A stretch of DNA of 64,000 nucleotides from JAAZPT01 sp964544955 (GCA_964544955.1 CAZJEB010000006.1:19327-83326), one strand, 5' to 3'. Shown: positions 18,336 through 26,924, numbered from the stretch's first letter. Notes: generated by a model not told the origin, from the sequence alone. Made by a program: numbers and translations.

Positions 18336-19869
18336 AGTTCTCCTTGGTGCTGTTTGAGGTTATTTTTGCCATAAGCTCATCCTTGCCATCAAAGTTCATC
18401 ATGGATATGCAGGATAGGGCCTGTGTGGCGTTGGCGGGGTCAAAGAAGCCTAGTTTGTAAAACTCCTTAGCAAGCTCGTTTTGGGCTAATGTGGAAAAAG
18501 GGCTGGCCTTTTGGGGGTGTATAACAATATCGTACTCGGGTATGCGCCAACCCATATCCTCCCCAGCGATTGTGGCCTGTTTTTTGGGCTGCATATCCTC
18601 ATTGTTAAAACTAATAAAACGGTTGTTTTTGCCATCTATAATGTTGAGGTTGCGAGGGTAGGTGTAGAATTGGCGTATAAGCTCCACGCAGAGCATGCAA
18701 ACATCGGTAAAGGCACGGTAGGCGGATTTTATCATATCCCTACTAAGCTTGTTGCCCGCCTCCTGTAAGGCTGCTATAGCACTGGCGGCGGTTATGCCCG
18801 CGGTGGTGGAGCCTTGGTTAAAATCCCTGTTGCCGGCGGTTTCCTTTATTTCATCTATTTTAGTGTGAAGTAAGTTTAGGCAAAGATTATCAAGGGGGTT
18901 AACGTTTATTTCCCGTATGGAATCATCGGTGAGGCTACCAGCCACATGCACAAAGGGCTTGTTAAAGTCGGCAAACTCCTGCTCGTTCACTCCCCCATCC
19001 ACACGGATAAAGAAGCGCTTTTTAGAGGCAAGAAGGGCATGATCCAAAAGGGATTGGTTGAGGGAATCTATGGCAAGTTGGGAATCCTTCATAATATCCA
19101 AATAGCCAAAGCCTATGGGTGAGCCTTTTACAGTGAAAAGGGTATCACATACAAAGGGGTACATACCATGGCTGTAAAAGCCTACTTCACGAAGATTATC
19201 ATCATCTTGGGAGGAGTATATAACAGTATCCCCCGCATATTTGCAGTAGTGCAATATGGGCTTGCCTTTGCTGTTGCGGGTTTTGTAATACCAATCCACA
19301 ATAGCAACAAGGTTTTTGCGTGGGGAGTTTATAAGGAAGGATTGGTCGTTGGGGATTTTTATTTTAGGGTATTTTTTTGTGAATACATCTTGGTTGAGGT
19401 AGCTAATATAGAAAAGGTTAGGTGAATCCTGTATATCATCAACACCATGCTCCCAGTAAAGGCGTAGGGGGTCGATGTTTTTAATGTGGATGTCGCCAAA
19501 GGGTTGGTTTTTATCCTTGTTCCAAAATACGCCTTGTATGGATGTACCGTATTTTAGCTTGCTCCACCAAACATCGCTGTATACACCCTCGTAACGGTTT
19601 TGGCGAAGTATAACGGGGAGAAGGCTGCTAAGGCTTTCCGCCTGTTGAGTATCATCAGGGTTGCGAGGTAGTACAACGGCTTGGGGGTAGTTATCCATGG
19701 CATCGGCGTGCTTGTTGAGTAGGGCGTTTATAAGCCAAGCGGATTTTGTGGCTTTGCCTTGTTCCATTTGCCAAAAGGCCTCGTTTGCGCGTATTCGGGC
19801 ATGGATGGGAGCGAGGGCGGTGGCGTAGGAATGGAGGAGGGAGGAGGGAGGGGTGGGGGTGGTTCGCAT
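18307..19869 (-). CDS. Phage portal protein
   Basis: 520 residues from the ATG at 19869. The open frame runs on upstream to 20031 but that part only translates the repeat. AAAGGA lies 10 bases before the chosen ATG, and the start region (leader plus MRT) is shared with the gene at 22642. The body follows the portal pattern: N-terminal helices, beta wing with VWWSKLKYGTSIQGVFWN, then IHIKNIDPLRLYWE, a crown helix with GITAASAIAALQEAGNKLSRD, and a basic/acidic end. The 12-fold ring docks TerL and lets DNA through. It is followed by TerL with overlap. Confidence 0.85.
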   Translation of the reverse strand: MRTTPTPPSSLLHSYATALAPIHARIRANEAFWQMEQGKATKSAWLINALLNKHADAMDNYPQAVVLPRNPDDTQQAESLSSLLPVILRQNRYEGVYSDVWWSKLKYGTSIQGVFWNKDKNQPFGDIHIKNIDPLRLYWEHGVDDIQDSPNLFYISYLNQDVFTKKYPKIKIPNDQSFLINSPRKNLVAIVDWYYKTRNSKGKPILHYCKYAGDTVIYSSQDDDNLREVGFYSHGMYPFVCDTLFTVKGSPIGFGYLDIMKDSQLAIDSLNQSLLDHALLASKKRFFIRVDGGVNEQEFADFNKPFVHVAGSLTDDSIREINVNPLDNLCLNLLHTKIDEIKETAGNRDFNQGSTTAGITAASAIAALQEAGNKLSRDMIKSAYRAFTDVCMLCVELIRQFYTYPRNLNIIDGKNNRFISFNNEDMQPKKQATIAGEDMGWRIPEYDIVIHPQKASPFSTLAQNELAKEFYKLGFFDPANATQALSCISMMNFDGKDELMAKITSNSTKENYEYNLATPT

Positions 19870-19907
19870 TTGGGGTGTTTCCTTTCTGGAGTTGGGGGTT
19901 CGCTTTT

Positions 19908-20032
19908 TGGTATGAGGTAAGGGAGGCGGAGCGACCGAGGGAGTACAAAAGGCGAAGCCTTTTACGGACTGAGGGAACCCAGCGATTAAGCGAAGCTTAA
20001 TTGATGGGCGAAAGCGATCCCTTGACCTCATA
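19908..20032 (-). repeat. Dispersed repeat, module A upstream of portal
   Basis: Module A of the same subtype as 3245-3380 (GACCGAGGGAG, GACTGAGGG), but with the other second stem (ATTAAGC/GCTTAAT). It ends with TCCCTTGACCTCA. No D or C is attached. It sits directly upstream of the portal leader. Confidence 0.85.
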
Positions 20033-20158
20033 TTTTTGCTTTCCTAACATACCTCATACCCTGAAGCAAAAACTCAACAAACTCAATTTCACCCCAACAA
20101 AAGCCACCAATTAAAATTAGCACAGGCTTTTTCCTATGCTAATATAAAACTCAAATTG

Positions 20159-21265
20159 TTAATTTTTATGGTAAGGGTGAATTATCTCTATGTTATTTTG
20201 GCTAACATTCTTATTTATTAACATTGTACTATCACAGTATATCTGTTCTAATTTTGTGTTGTTATAAATGGATAACTCTGTTATTTGGTTGTCTTCACAG
20301 TATAACCTTATCAATTCTTTATTGTTGCTAATATCTAATTCCTTTAATTGGTTAGAAAAACAACGCAAATATAATAATTTTTCATTGGCACTAACATCTA
20401 TTTCAATTAATTTGTTCACGTTACAATGTAAATGCGTTAATTTTGTATTGGCGCTAACATCTAATTCAGTTAATTTGTTTTTATCACAGTCCAAATAGCT
20501 TAATTCTTCATTAGCGCTAATGTTTAAAGCATCTAATTGGTTTGAACTACAATTTAAATGATTTAACTTTGAATTATTACTAATATCTATTTCAGTTAAT
20601 AGGTTTGTATTGCAGTCTAAATACTCCAAGCTTGTATTTTTACTAACATCTAATGTAGCTAATTGATTCTCATTACAATTCAAATAGTTTAATTTTTCAT
20701 TATTTCTAACATCTAATGCCGTTAATTGGTTTGTACGGCAATCTAAAATCTCTAAATTCTCATTGGCGCTAACATTTAATGCGCTTAATTGGTTTCCATT
20801 ACAAATCAAAAAATCCAAGTTTGGATTATTGCTAAAATCTAAAATAATTATCTGGTTTAAAGCACAACCTAATGATGCTAAATTTTTGTTATTACTAATG
20901 TCTAATTCAGTTAATTGATTATCACTACAGCTTAAACGCACTAATTTTGTGTTGCTTGATAAATTTATGGATTTTAATTTGTTTTCATAACAAACTAATT
21001 CTTCCAAATTACTAAAGTATTCTATACCCTTTAAATTTTCAACGCCTTTACCTTCAACCTCAATAATAGTAACATCATTTGCCACATCCTCTGTTAAAAC
21101 ATCCTGCCCCTTGCCAATGTTCTCCTTTACCCACTCCCTAAATATAGGGTCAGGAAAACTTCTTTCATCTATTTTAATAGGAAAAACCAGCTCACCCGCT
21201 AAAGCCATTCCAGCAAATAGCAAAGTTAAACATAAAGCCAAAATAAATGTAAATATCTTTTTCAT
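20159..21265 (-). CDS. Secreted leucine-rich-repeat protein (paralogue, inverted)
   Basis: 368 residues. Signal peptide 1-23, the same as that of the plus-strand LRR gene, then SFPDPIFREWVKENIG and about thirteen 21-residue LxxLxCxxNxLxxLDVSxN repeats. No anchor. The start, leader and cap form an inverted repeat with the gene at 15060, which flanks the TerL/portal block. GGGAGG lies 6 bases before the ATG. Confidence 0.85.
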   Translation of the reverse strand: MKKIFTFILALCLTLLFAGMALAGELVFPIKIDERSFPDPIFREWVKENIGKGQDVLTEDVANDVTIIEVEGKGVENLKGIEYFSNLEELVCYENKLKSINLSSNTKLVRLSCSDNQLTELDISNNKNLASLGCALNQIIILDFSNNPNLDFLICNGNQLSALNVSANENLEILDCRTNQLTALDVRNNEKLNYLNCNENQLATLDVSKNTSLEYLDCNTNLLTEIDISNNSKLNHLNCSSNQLDALNISANEELSYLDCDKNKLTELDVSANTKLTHLHCNVNKLIEIDVSANEKLLYLRCFSNQLKELDISNNKELIRLYCEDNQITELSIYNNTKLEQIYCDSTMLINKNVSQNNIEIIHPYHKN

Positions 21266-21330
21266 AAAGCCTCCCTATAAACATTGTATTAATAAAAAAA
21301 GTATAACATAGAATATAAAAAATGTTAAAC
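21266..21330 (-). promoter_or_regulatory. Promoter/leader of the inverted LRR gene
   Basis: TTTAAC, an 18-base spacer and TATACT on the minus strand, inside the block shared with 14990-15059. Confidence 0.6.
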
Positions 21331-21394
21331 GCTTATCAGTCTTTAACAAGCCCAAAACCAACCCCATAAGCAAATAAACCCCCATCACTAAAAA

Positions 21395-21830
21395 ACTTCC
21401 AACACCATTCAAACCACTACAATAAGCCCATTACAACCCATAATAAAAAGGGCAAAAACAACCTTTCAAAAAATCCCATATGCTATATTAAAACTGTAGG
21501 GCAAACAAACTAACAAATTTCCATAAAAAAATTGTTCCACGTGGAACAATAAACCAAAAACAATCTTTTAAACAAACGCTTTTAAATAGTTAATAATATC
21601 TTTACCCCAATCAAGTTTTACAGCTCAACCCCTACAAAACCCAAGGTATTCATCAAATAACAAACTCCGTTAGGAGTTTGCTCCACACCTCATACCTCTT
21701 TACGCCCATCAATTGCCCTAACGGTCAATCGCTGGGTGCGTTCGTTCCGTAAAAGGCTTCGCCTTTTGTACTCACTCACTTGCTACGCCTCATTTACCTC
21801 ATACCTCATACCAAAAAGCGAAAAATCCAG
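21395..21830 (+). repeat. Dispersed repeat, modules C-parS-D-A (complete)
   Basis: Complete copy in plus orientation: C with TGCTATATT (about 21480), a parS-like palindrome at 21533, D with TAGTTAATAATATCTTTA, then A with AAACTCC/GGAGTTT, the ATTG-type second stem and AAAAGGC/GCCTTTT. It fills the gap between the LRR gene and the four-helix-bundle gene. Confidence 0.85.
21533..21548. promoter_or_regulatory. parS-like site 1
   Basis: Perfect 16-bp palindrome TGTTCCACGTGGAACA. It differs by one or two bases from the known ParB/Spo0J site TGTTNCACGTGAAACA. Confidence 0.8.
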
Positions 21831-21877
21831 TATCACAAATCCAACCCAACCCCCGCCACTCTTTTAAACCGCACTCT

Positions 21878-22234
21878 CTATCCTCGCCTTTCATCAATAG
21901 TCTTTGTTGCCTTAACCAACATGGATGTTAATTCATCACAATCATTAAATAAACTGTTGTATTGAACATCATTTATGTAATCAGCACTTTTTAATAACTC
22001 TAACCAGTATAATGTTTCACTCGCTTCCTTTAATGCAATTTTGTATTTGCTGTAAAAATCACTTTTAGATTGAGCATACTTAGCCTCAGCAATGTTTGCC
22101 CCTATGGATGTACCCGAACGAAGAATTTGCTTGGCAAGTATTAACTCTCCACCACTTTCACTTAAATGCTTGTATAGCCTAACAATGCGTATGGCAAAAC
22201 TCTTGGCCTTAGTATAAATAATACTGTTGTCCAT
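21878..22234 (-). CDS. Four-helix-bundle protein (S23/IVS family)
   Basis: 118 residues. Four amphipathic helices with the family signature ILRSGTSIGANIAEAKYAQSKSDFYSKYKIA-type text (cut here: RSGTSIGANIAEA, then SKSDFYSKYKIALKEA) and a final helix ending ERRG. This matches the 23S rRNA intervening-sequence/four-helix-bundle family, whose members include the Avd protein of diversity-generating retroelements. No reverse transcriptase or variable repeat is seen, so the retroelement link is not supported. It lies between two repeat copies with parS sites. Role unknown; RNA binding is possible. Confidence 0.85.
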   Translation of the reverse strand: MDNSIIYTKAKSFAIRIVRLYKHLSESGGELILAKQILRSGTSIGANIAEAKYAQSKSDFYSKYKIALKEASETLYWLELLKSADYINDVQYNSLFNDCDELTSMLVKATKTIDERRG

Positions 22235-22329
22235 AAATACCTCAAAATTATTATTAAATTCTTAATTAAACCTATGCTACCAAAAAACCCACACAATTAC
22301 AAATAAAATTACAAAAAATAAACCCTCAA

Positions 22330-22618
22330 AATAAAATTTGTTCCACGTGGAACAATAAACAATCTCTAAAACTTATTCATAAAAATAGTTAATAATACCC
22401 TTATACCAAGCAAGCTTTACAATCCAACTAATCTAAAACTCAAGGTATTCATCAAATAACAAATTCCGCAGGAATTTGATCCACACCTCATACCTCATAC
22501 CTCTTTACGCCCATCAATTGCCCTTACGGTCAATCGCTGGGTACGTTCGCTCCGTAAAAGGCTTCGCCTTTTGTACTCACTCACTTGCTCCGCCTACTTA
22601 CCAAAGAGCGAACCCCCA
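22330..22618 (+). repeat. Dispersed repeat, modules parS-D-A
   Basis: Starts with parS site 2, then D, then A with AAATTCC/GGAATTT (changed on both arms compared with AAACTCC/GGAGTTT) and AAAAGGC/GCCTTTT. C is lost. It ends at the leader of the next phage gene. Confidence 0.85.
22339..22354. promoter_or_regulatory. parS-like site 2
   Basis: Perfect TGTTCCACGTGGAACA palindrome, in the same place relative to module D as site 1. Confidence 0.8.
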
Positions 22619-22641
22619 ACTCCAGAAAGGAAACACCCCAA

Positions 22642-24306
22642 ATGCGAACCATCCCCTCCCTCCCTTCCACTCCTCTCTCCCTCTCCACCTTCCACGGCCT
22701 TGCCCATCCCCTTAAGGCTCAAACAAGCCAATTCACTCAAACCCTAAACATGTCCGCCCATAATTACCCCGCAGTATCTCGCAGACCACCTTTATATAAG
22801 CTATCCACCCATAACACAAGCACTCAACTTTTCGCCCACAATTCCCTTTTACAGCTCCGCGACAACTCCCTCTACTATAAAAACTCTGCCCTTGCCTCAC
22901 TCAGCCCTGGCAAAAAACAAATACTCTCCATGGGCGGCAATATAATAATATTCCCTGATAAGCTTATATATTCACCCCAAACCCACACAGTAAAAAACCT
23001 TGAAGCCACATACACCAACCCCAATAACACAATGCTATCCTTCGCCCAAGCCGATGGAAGCCCCTACACAATAAATCACATAGGCCAAACTCCACCCACA
23101 AACCCCTCAAACGGTCAAACTTGGCTAAATGTAAACACAAATGTACTCACTCAATACGATGCTCAAAGCGAAACATTTCTCCCCATAAGCGAATTGTATG
23201 TAGCCTTATCCGCCCCAGGCATAGGCGCCCCTTTCAATGTTGGTGATGGCGTCAATATATCAGGCATTACCCAACAAAATGGCGAAAGCTTACTCGGTAG
23301 CCGAATACTCACCCACGTTAGCACCAACCTAATTGTTTTCAACGGTGTCCTCAACGCTCCACGCAGTCAAAACGCTATAAGCATATCCCGTAGTCTTCCC
23401 GATGTGGATAATATTTGCGTGTGGAATAACCGCCTTTGGGCTTGCAAGGGTCACGAACTTTACGCCTCAAAGCTTGGCGACCCCAGCAATTTTTATTTTT
23501 TCAATGGCCTAAGCACCGATAGCTTTGCCCTCACCCTTGATAATAAGCAACCCTTTACTTCCATGTATGTTTTTGATGATGAGCTCCTCCTCTTCTGTGA
23601 GGATGAAATATTCAAAATATCCGGCAACCGCCCTGCCAATTATAGAGTAAGCCGTAACATTGCCCTTGGGGTAGAACACAACAGCCCTCAAAGTATTTGC
23701 CAAATTGATAATAAACTTTACTATGTATCAAGCCAAGGCATATGTCGCTATCATCACAGCATTGATATTGTGGATTCATCCCTTAGCCCACCTAACTGGC
23801 AAGGGGCCATAGCCTTTCCTCTAAAGGATAATTTAATGCTTTGCACAAAAACCGATGGTATATATTCCTACAACACCATCCATCAAATATGGTATAAATG
23901 GAGCAACCTCAATGTAACAAGTGCCATTGCATTAAACGGTAGCGCCTACATTGTTGATGATAAAAACAACATATATTGCACGGATAATAGCAATGACGGC
24001 ATTATGGAAACAAATATCCCATGGCTTTTTCAAACTTCCGATATCGCCCTTAAGCTTCCCAATAATCGCTTTGTGGATAAGCTGGAACTAAATATGCAAG
24101 GCACAGGCTCTTATCAAATTTCCCTCGCCTTTGATACTAATCAAAACCCCACATGGAAACCCCTCACCCAAGGGGAATTTACACAAAACATAAATAAACG
24201 CATTACTATCCGCAATCACAACTTCCACCATATTCGCCTTTCCCTTCAAGGCATAGGCGATGTAACACTAATATCACTTATACTTTATACTCGAAACAAA
24301 ATTTAA
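22642..24306 (+). CDS. Phage structural protein (tail/neck, beta-propeller-like)
   Basis: 554 residues from the ATG at 22642; AAAGGA lies 10 bases upstream. The upstream frame only reads through the repeat. The first 45 residues are Ser/Thr/Pro-rich. Then come beta-strand repeats with Trp/Tyr and DNICVWNNRLWACKG, ELLLFCEDEIFKISG, QIDNKLYYVSSQGI: short W/Y-x-N/D blades as in propeller or phage tail-tube/hub proteins. It is followed 8 bases later by holin. Start leader and first codons (ATG CGA ACC) match those of portal, so the two genes share regulation or origin. The exact role (tail hub, stopper or tube) is not settled. Confidence 0.6.
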   Translation: MRTIPSLPSTPLSLSTFHGLAHPLKAQTSQFTQTLNMSAHNYPAVSRRPPLYKLSTHNTSTQLFAHNSLLQLRDNSLYYKNSALASLSPGKKQILSMGGNIIIFPDKLIYSPQTHTVKNLEATYTNPNNTMLSFAQADGSPYTINHIGQTPPTNPSNGQTWLNVNTNVLTQYDAQSETFLPISELYVALSAPGIGAPFNVGDGVNISGITQQNGESLLGSRILTHVSTNLIVFNGVLNAPRSQNAISISRSLPDVDNICVWNNRLWACKGHELYASKLGDPSNFYFFNGLSTDSFALTLDNKQPFTSMYVFDDELLLFCEDEIFKISGNRPANYRVSRNIALGVEHNSPQSICQIDNKLYYVSSQGICRYHHSIDIVDSSLSPPNWQGAIAFPLKDNLMLCTKTDGIYSYNTIHQIWYKWSNLNVTSAIALNGSAYIVDDKNNIYCTDNSNDGIMETNIPWLFQTSDIALKLPNNRFVDKLELNMQGTGSYQISLAFDTNQNPTWKPLTQGEFTQNINKRITIRNHNFHHIRLSLQGIGDVTLISLILYTRNKI

Positions 24307-24314
24307 GGAGAACC

Positions 24315-24827
24315 ATGAACCTATACTCTAAAATAATAAAATATACCTCTGCCCTTATGGGTGCAATTTCAGGATTGTTCGGTGGCTTTGATGCCCTACT
24401 AAATGTACTACTCGCTGCTATAGTTATAGATTACATATCCGGCATACTCCTCGCCCTATATGGCAAAAGCACAAAAACTCCCGATGGAAAACTCTCCAGT
24501 GCAGTAGGCGCAAAGGGCATAGCCAAAAAAGGCATGATAATGCTAACAATTATATTAGCCCATATGCTAGATACCGCCATGGGCGCAAATACCACATTCA
24601 GGAATGCCACAATATTGTTCTACATAGCAAACGAATCCTTAAGCTTTTTAGAAAACCTAAACACAATGGGCATACCCTTTCCACAAAAAATAAAATCCCT
24701 CCTAAGCGAAATGCATAGCAAGGATGTAAATAACAATGTAAACCAAAACAATCCTAACATTCAGGATATAAACAAAATTGTAAATCAAAACACTAATCAA
24801 AACACTAATCATAATATAAATCAGTAA
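24315..24827 (+). CDS. Phage holin (toxin-secretion/phage-lysis holin family)
   Basis: 170 residues. Hydrophobic segments at about 12-30, 28-48 and 74-90. Family text: LLAAIVIDYISGILLALYG and GAKGIAKKGMIMLTIILAHMLD, then FYIANESLSFLENLNTMGIP. This is the holin family that pairs with NlpC/P60 or amidase lysins. The lysin candidate is 21 kb away at 2.8 kb, which is unusual. The C-terminus is Asn/Gln-rich (NQNTNQNTN repeats). AAGGAG lies 6 bases before the ATG. Confidence 0.88.
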   Translation: MNLYSKIIKYTSALMGAISGLFGGFDALLNVLLAAIVIDYISGILLALYGKSTKTPDGKLSSAVGAKGIAKKGMIMLTIILAHMLDTAMGANTTFRNATILFYIANESLSFLENLNTMGIPFPQKIKSLLSEMHSKDVNNNVNQNNPNIQDINKIVNQNTNQNTNHNINQ

Positions 24828-24953
24828 TATATATTTTCTAAACACCAAACAAATAATCCATCAAATTACAATCTACATAATCAAATAAATTACAATCTAA
24901 AATATTCATCAATAACAATACAACCCCAAACAAAAAACAATAAAATCCAAAAT

Positions 24954-24969
24954 TGTTCCACGTGGAACA
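24954..24969. promoter_or_regulatory. parS-like site 3
   Basis: Perfect TGTTCCACGTGGAACA. Unlike sites 1, 2 and 4 it has no clear D-A module after it. Confidence 0.8.
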
Positions 24970-25097
24970 TTCCAAAAATAAAAACTATTTCTTCTATATA
25001 TAACTTGCTATTCAATTTCTATTTACATAAACCCCTAATAGAAATCAATAATATAAATTACTATATAAATAAATCACAAATAAAAAATAATCAATAT

Positions 25098-25113
25098 TGT
25101 TCCACGTGGAACA
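25098..25113. promoter_or_regulatory. parS-like site 4
   Basis: Perfect TGTTCCACGTGGAACA, 144 bases from site 3, followed by D and the first stem of A. Confidence 0.8.
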
Positions 25114-25300
25114 CTCCAAAAATAAAACTCGTTTCTTATACATACACAACCAAATACAATGAAATACTTTAAAATAGTTTATAATAACTTTTAACCCAAG
25201 CAAGCTTTACAATACAACTCCTACAAAACCCAAATTATTCATAAAATACAAATTCCGTAGGAATTTGTACACACCTCATACCAAATAGCGAAAAGCTAAG
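25098..25300 (+). repeat. Dispersed repeat, parS-D-A (A cut short)
   Basis: D, then AAATTCC/GGAATTT (GTA loop), then a jump to the CATACCAAA end of A; the middle stems are deleted. Confidence 0.8.
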
Positions 25301-25324
25301 TTTATCATAACAATATCGCTCAGC

Positions 25325-25575
25325 ACTCAAAACTCCCAAAACCCCTCAATCCATTAAAACAAGCCTGTTTTACCCCATAATAAAAGGGCAAAATCGCCCT
25401 TTAAAAAAATCCAATATGTTATATTAAAACTGTGGGAGAAAACAAAAAACTAAGCAAGCATTACAACTCAACTTATCCAAAACCTAAGTTCTTCATAAAA
25501 TAACAAACTCCGTTAGGAGTTTGATCCATACCTCATACCTCGTACCTCATACCTCATACCAAAGAGCGAAAAGCC
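25325..25575 (+). repeat. Dispersed repeat, C-D-A (A cut short)
   Basis: C with AAGGGC/GCCCTT stem and TGTTATATT, D, AAACTCC/GGAGTTT, then CATACCTCATACC repeats; the inner stems of A are deleted just as in the copy before it. Confidence 0.8.
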
Positions 25576-25824
25576 TACACCATCAATTCCAACTCCAGTT
25601 TCGCAACCAGTATAACCTCCTCCTCCTCGTATACTCCCAATATATCCTAAATATACTTGGACTTTCGGTTGAATTTAGTGCTATAATGTACACAATTAAA
25701 TATCAATATGTACAATTTATATTAATATTTTCCATAAAAATCATAAATATTTTAATAAATTGATAAAAAAGTTTAGATATTTAACTTAAAAACATTGAAA
25801 TACAACTAAGTTTAAGTTTTGCTA

Positions 25825-25854
25825 TTGCAATAATATTTGCGCTTGTGTTATAGT
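25825..25854 (+). promoter_or_regulatory. Promoter of candidate small RNA
   Basis: TTGCAA, an 18-base spacer and extended -10 TGTTATAGT. Confidence 0.5.
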
Positions 25855-25859
25855 TTCAA

Positions 25860-25970
25860 TGTAGTAAAGTAGTTTTCGTAAACATGATACTCCTTTTTTA
25901 AAACTCCACCCTCCAAAATAATATTACCCCTCGAAAAGAGAATGCGGTCCCCCCCGCGTTCTTTTTCTTT
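25860..25970 (+). ncRNA. Candidate small regulatory RNA with C-rich anti-Shine-Dalgarno motifs
   Basis: About 110 bases between a promoter and a strong terminator with no open frame. It has three unpaired C-rich stretches (ACTCCTT, ACTCCACCCTCC, TACCCCTC) that could pair with ribosome binding sites, as in UCCC-motif small RNAs of Firmicutes. The terminator stem is GAATGCGG/CCGCGTTC with a T run (25939-25970). Family unknown; confidence rests on promoter, terminator and motifs only. Confidence 0.5.
25939..25970 (+). terminator. Strong rho-independent terminator
   Basis: 8-bp stem with one G-T pair, C-rich loop, then TTTTTCTTT. No protein gene lies upstream within 1 kb, so it ends a noncoding transcript. 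Confidence 0.8.
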
Positions 25971-26139
25971 GCAAAAAATATTAAACATGTTCAATATAAG
26001 TTCAAACATATAAATCAATGTTTAAACAAAATAAACCACATAAATCTAACTATACATAAAATAATTAAATAATCTTATTATAAAAAACGCTTTAATAAAT
26101 TTAATCAGCAACCAAACATTCCAACAAAAACACCAAAAT

Positions 26140-26340
26140 TCCACCCACTCAAAAAAACTTCCAATACTCCTCAAACCCATACAACACAAGGCTTTAATCC
26201 CATAATAAAAAGGGCAAAATTGCCCTTTTTAAAATACCAATATGTTATAGTAAAACTGTGGGGATAAGCAAACATTTTTAATTAAAAACATATAACAACG
26301 CTTAATAATATCTTTAACCCAAGTTGATTGCGGAAACTCA
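26140..26340 (+). repeat. Dispersed repeat, modules C-D (A/B lost)
   Basis: C with AAGGGC/GCCCTT and TGTTATAGT, then D with TTAATAATATCTTTAACCC. No A or B module follows. Confidence 0.8.
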
Positions 26341-26453
26341 AAATTTGTTTAAATTATTTTATATCATAAACCCATACCCTCTAATCGATAAAAAATCGCT
26401 AAGGTTGCCATCAATCAAAACACGAGGCATATACATAATATAAAGTGATAAAT

Positions 26454-26924
26454 TTAGATTTGCGACTCCTCCCACTTTTTCAATAATCCATATATAGTTT
26501 GAATATCCTCTTTGCTGCACATTTGTTCGGTTCCGCCAATTGAGTAGTGATGTCCAAAATTATTATCCAAATAAGTATTACCATTTATAACGACTGGATT
26601 TTTGTATCTTGGTCTAACATGAATATGTATATGTGGGTATGGCTCCGGTGACTTATAAAAACTATTCATCAAGCAGCTCCAATTACAGTGTTCTGCATTG
26701 AAAACTGTTTTTACGCATTTTTCGTATTTCTTTATCAACGCTAAAAGTTCCATCCATTCATCATCTTTAAGTTCTGGCAAAGAACCACAATGCCGTTTTA
26801 ATACTATAATACACCGTCCGATATAGTCTTGTTCATCCGCAAGGTAAACAGTCCAATACTTGGTATCTGCCAATAAATACTTCTTGTCCTCTTCAGATAG
26901 ATTACACCATTCGCATATTTTCAC
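26454..26924 (-). CDS. HIT-family (histidine triad) nucleotide hydrolase
   Basis: 156 residues. The histidine triad is H98-H100-H102 in PHIHIHVRP, with the family's N-terminal half (YIGRCIIVLKRHCGSLPELKDDE). Such proteins cleave dinucleoside polyphosphates or nucleotide phosphoramidates. An N-terminal CxxC (CEWC, residues 4-7) may bind zinc. Start supported by AGGGAA about 8 bases upstream. Stands alone between repeat copies. Confidence 0.88.
   Translation of the reverse strand: MKICEWCNLSEEDKKYLLADTKYWTVYLADEQDYIGRCIIVLKRHCGSLPELKDDEWMELLALIKKYEKCVKTVFNAEHCNWSCLMNSFYKSPEPYPHIHIHVRPRYKNPVVINGNTYLDNNFGHHYSIGGTEQMCSKEDIQTIYGLLKKWEESQI

Noticed and set aside
21878..22234. Diversity-generating retroelement (the four-helix-bundle protein as Avd)
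   Set aside because: No reverse transcriptase, no template/variable repeat pair and no A-to-N mutation pattern in the fibre gene were seen.
22476..22715. Open frames through repeat copies (also at 8126, 19746, 27245, 48993, 56683 and the first 54 codons before portal)
   Set aside because: The same peptide text (SVKGFAFCTHSLA-type) recurs wherever module A is read in this frame. It follows the repeat, not a gene, and has no ribosome binding site.
25640..25970. 6S RNA or SRP RNA at the 25.9-kb small RNA locus
   Set aside because: It lacks the long 6S hairpin with central bubble and the SRP GGAA/AGCA apical motif.
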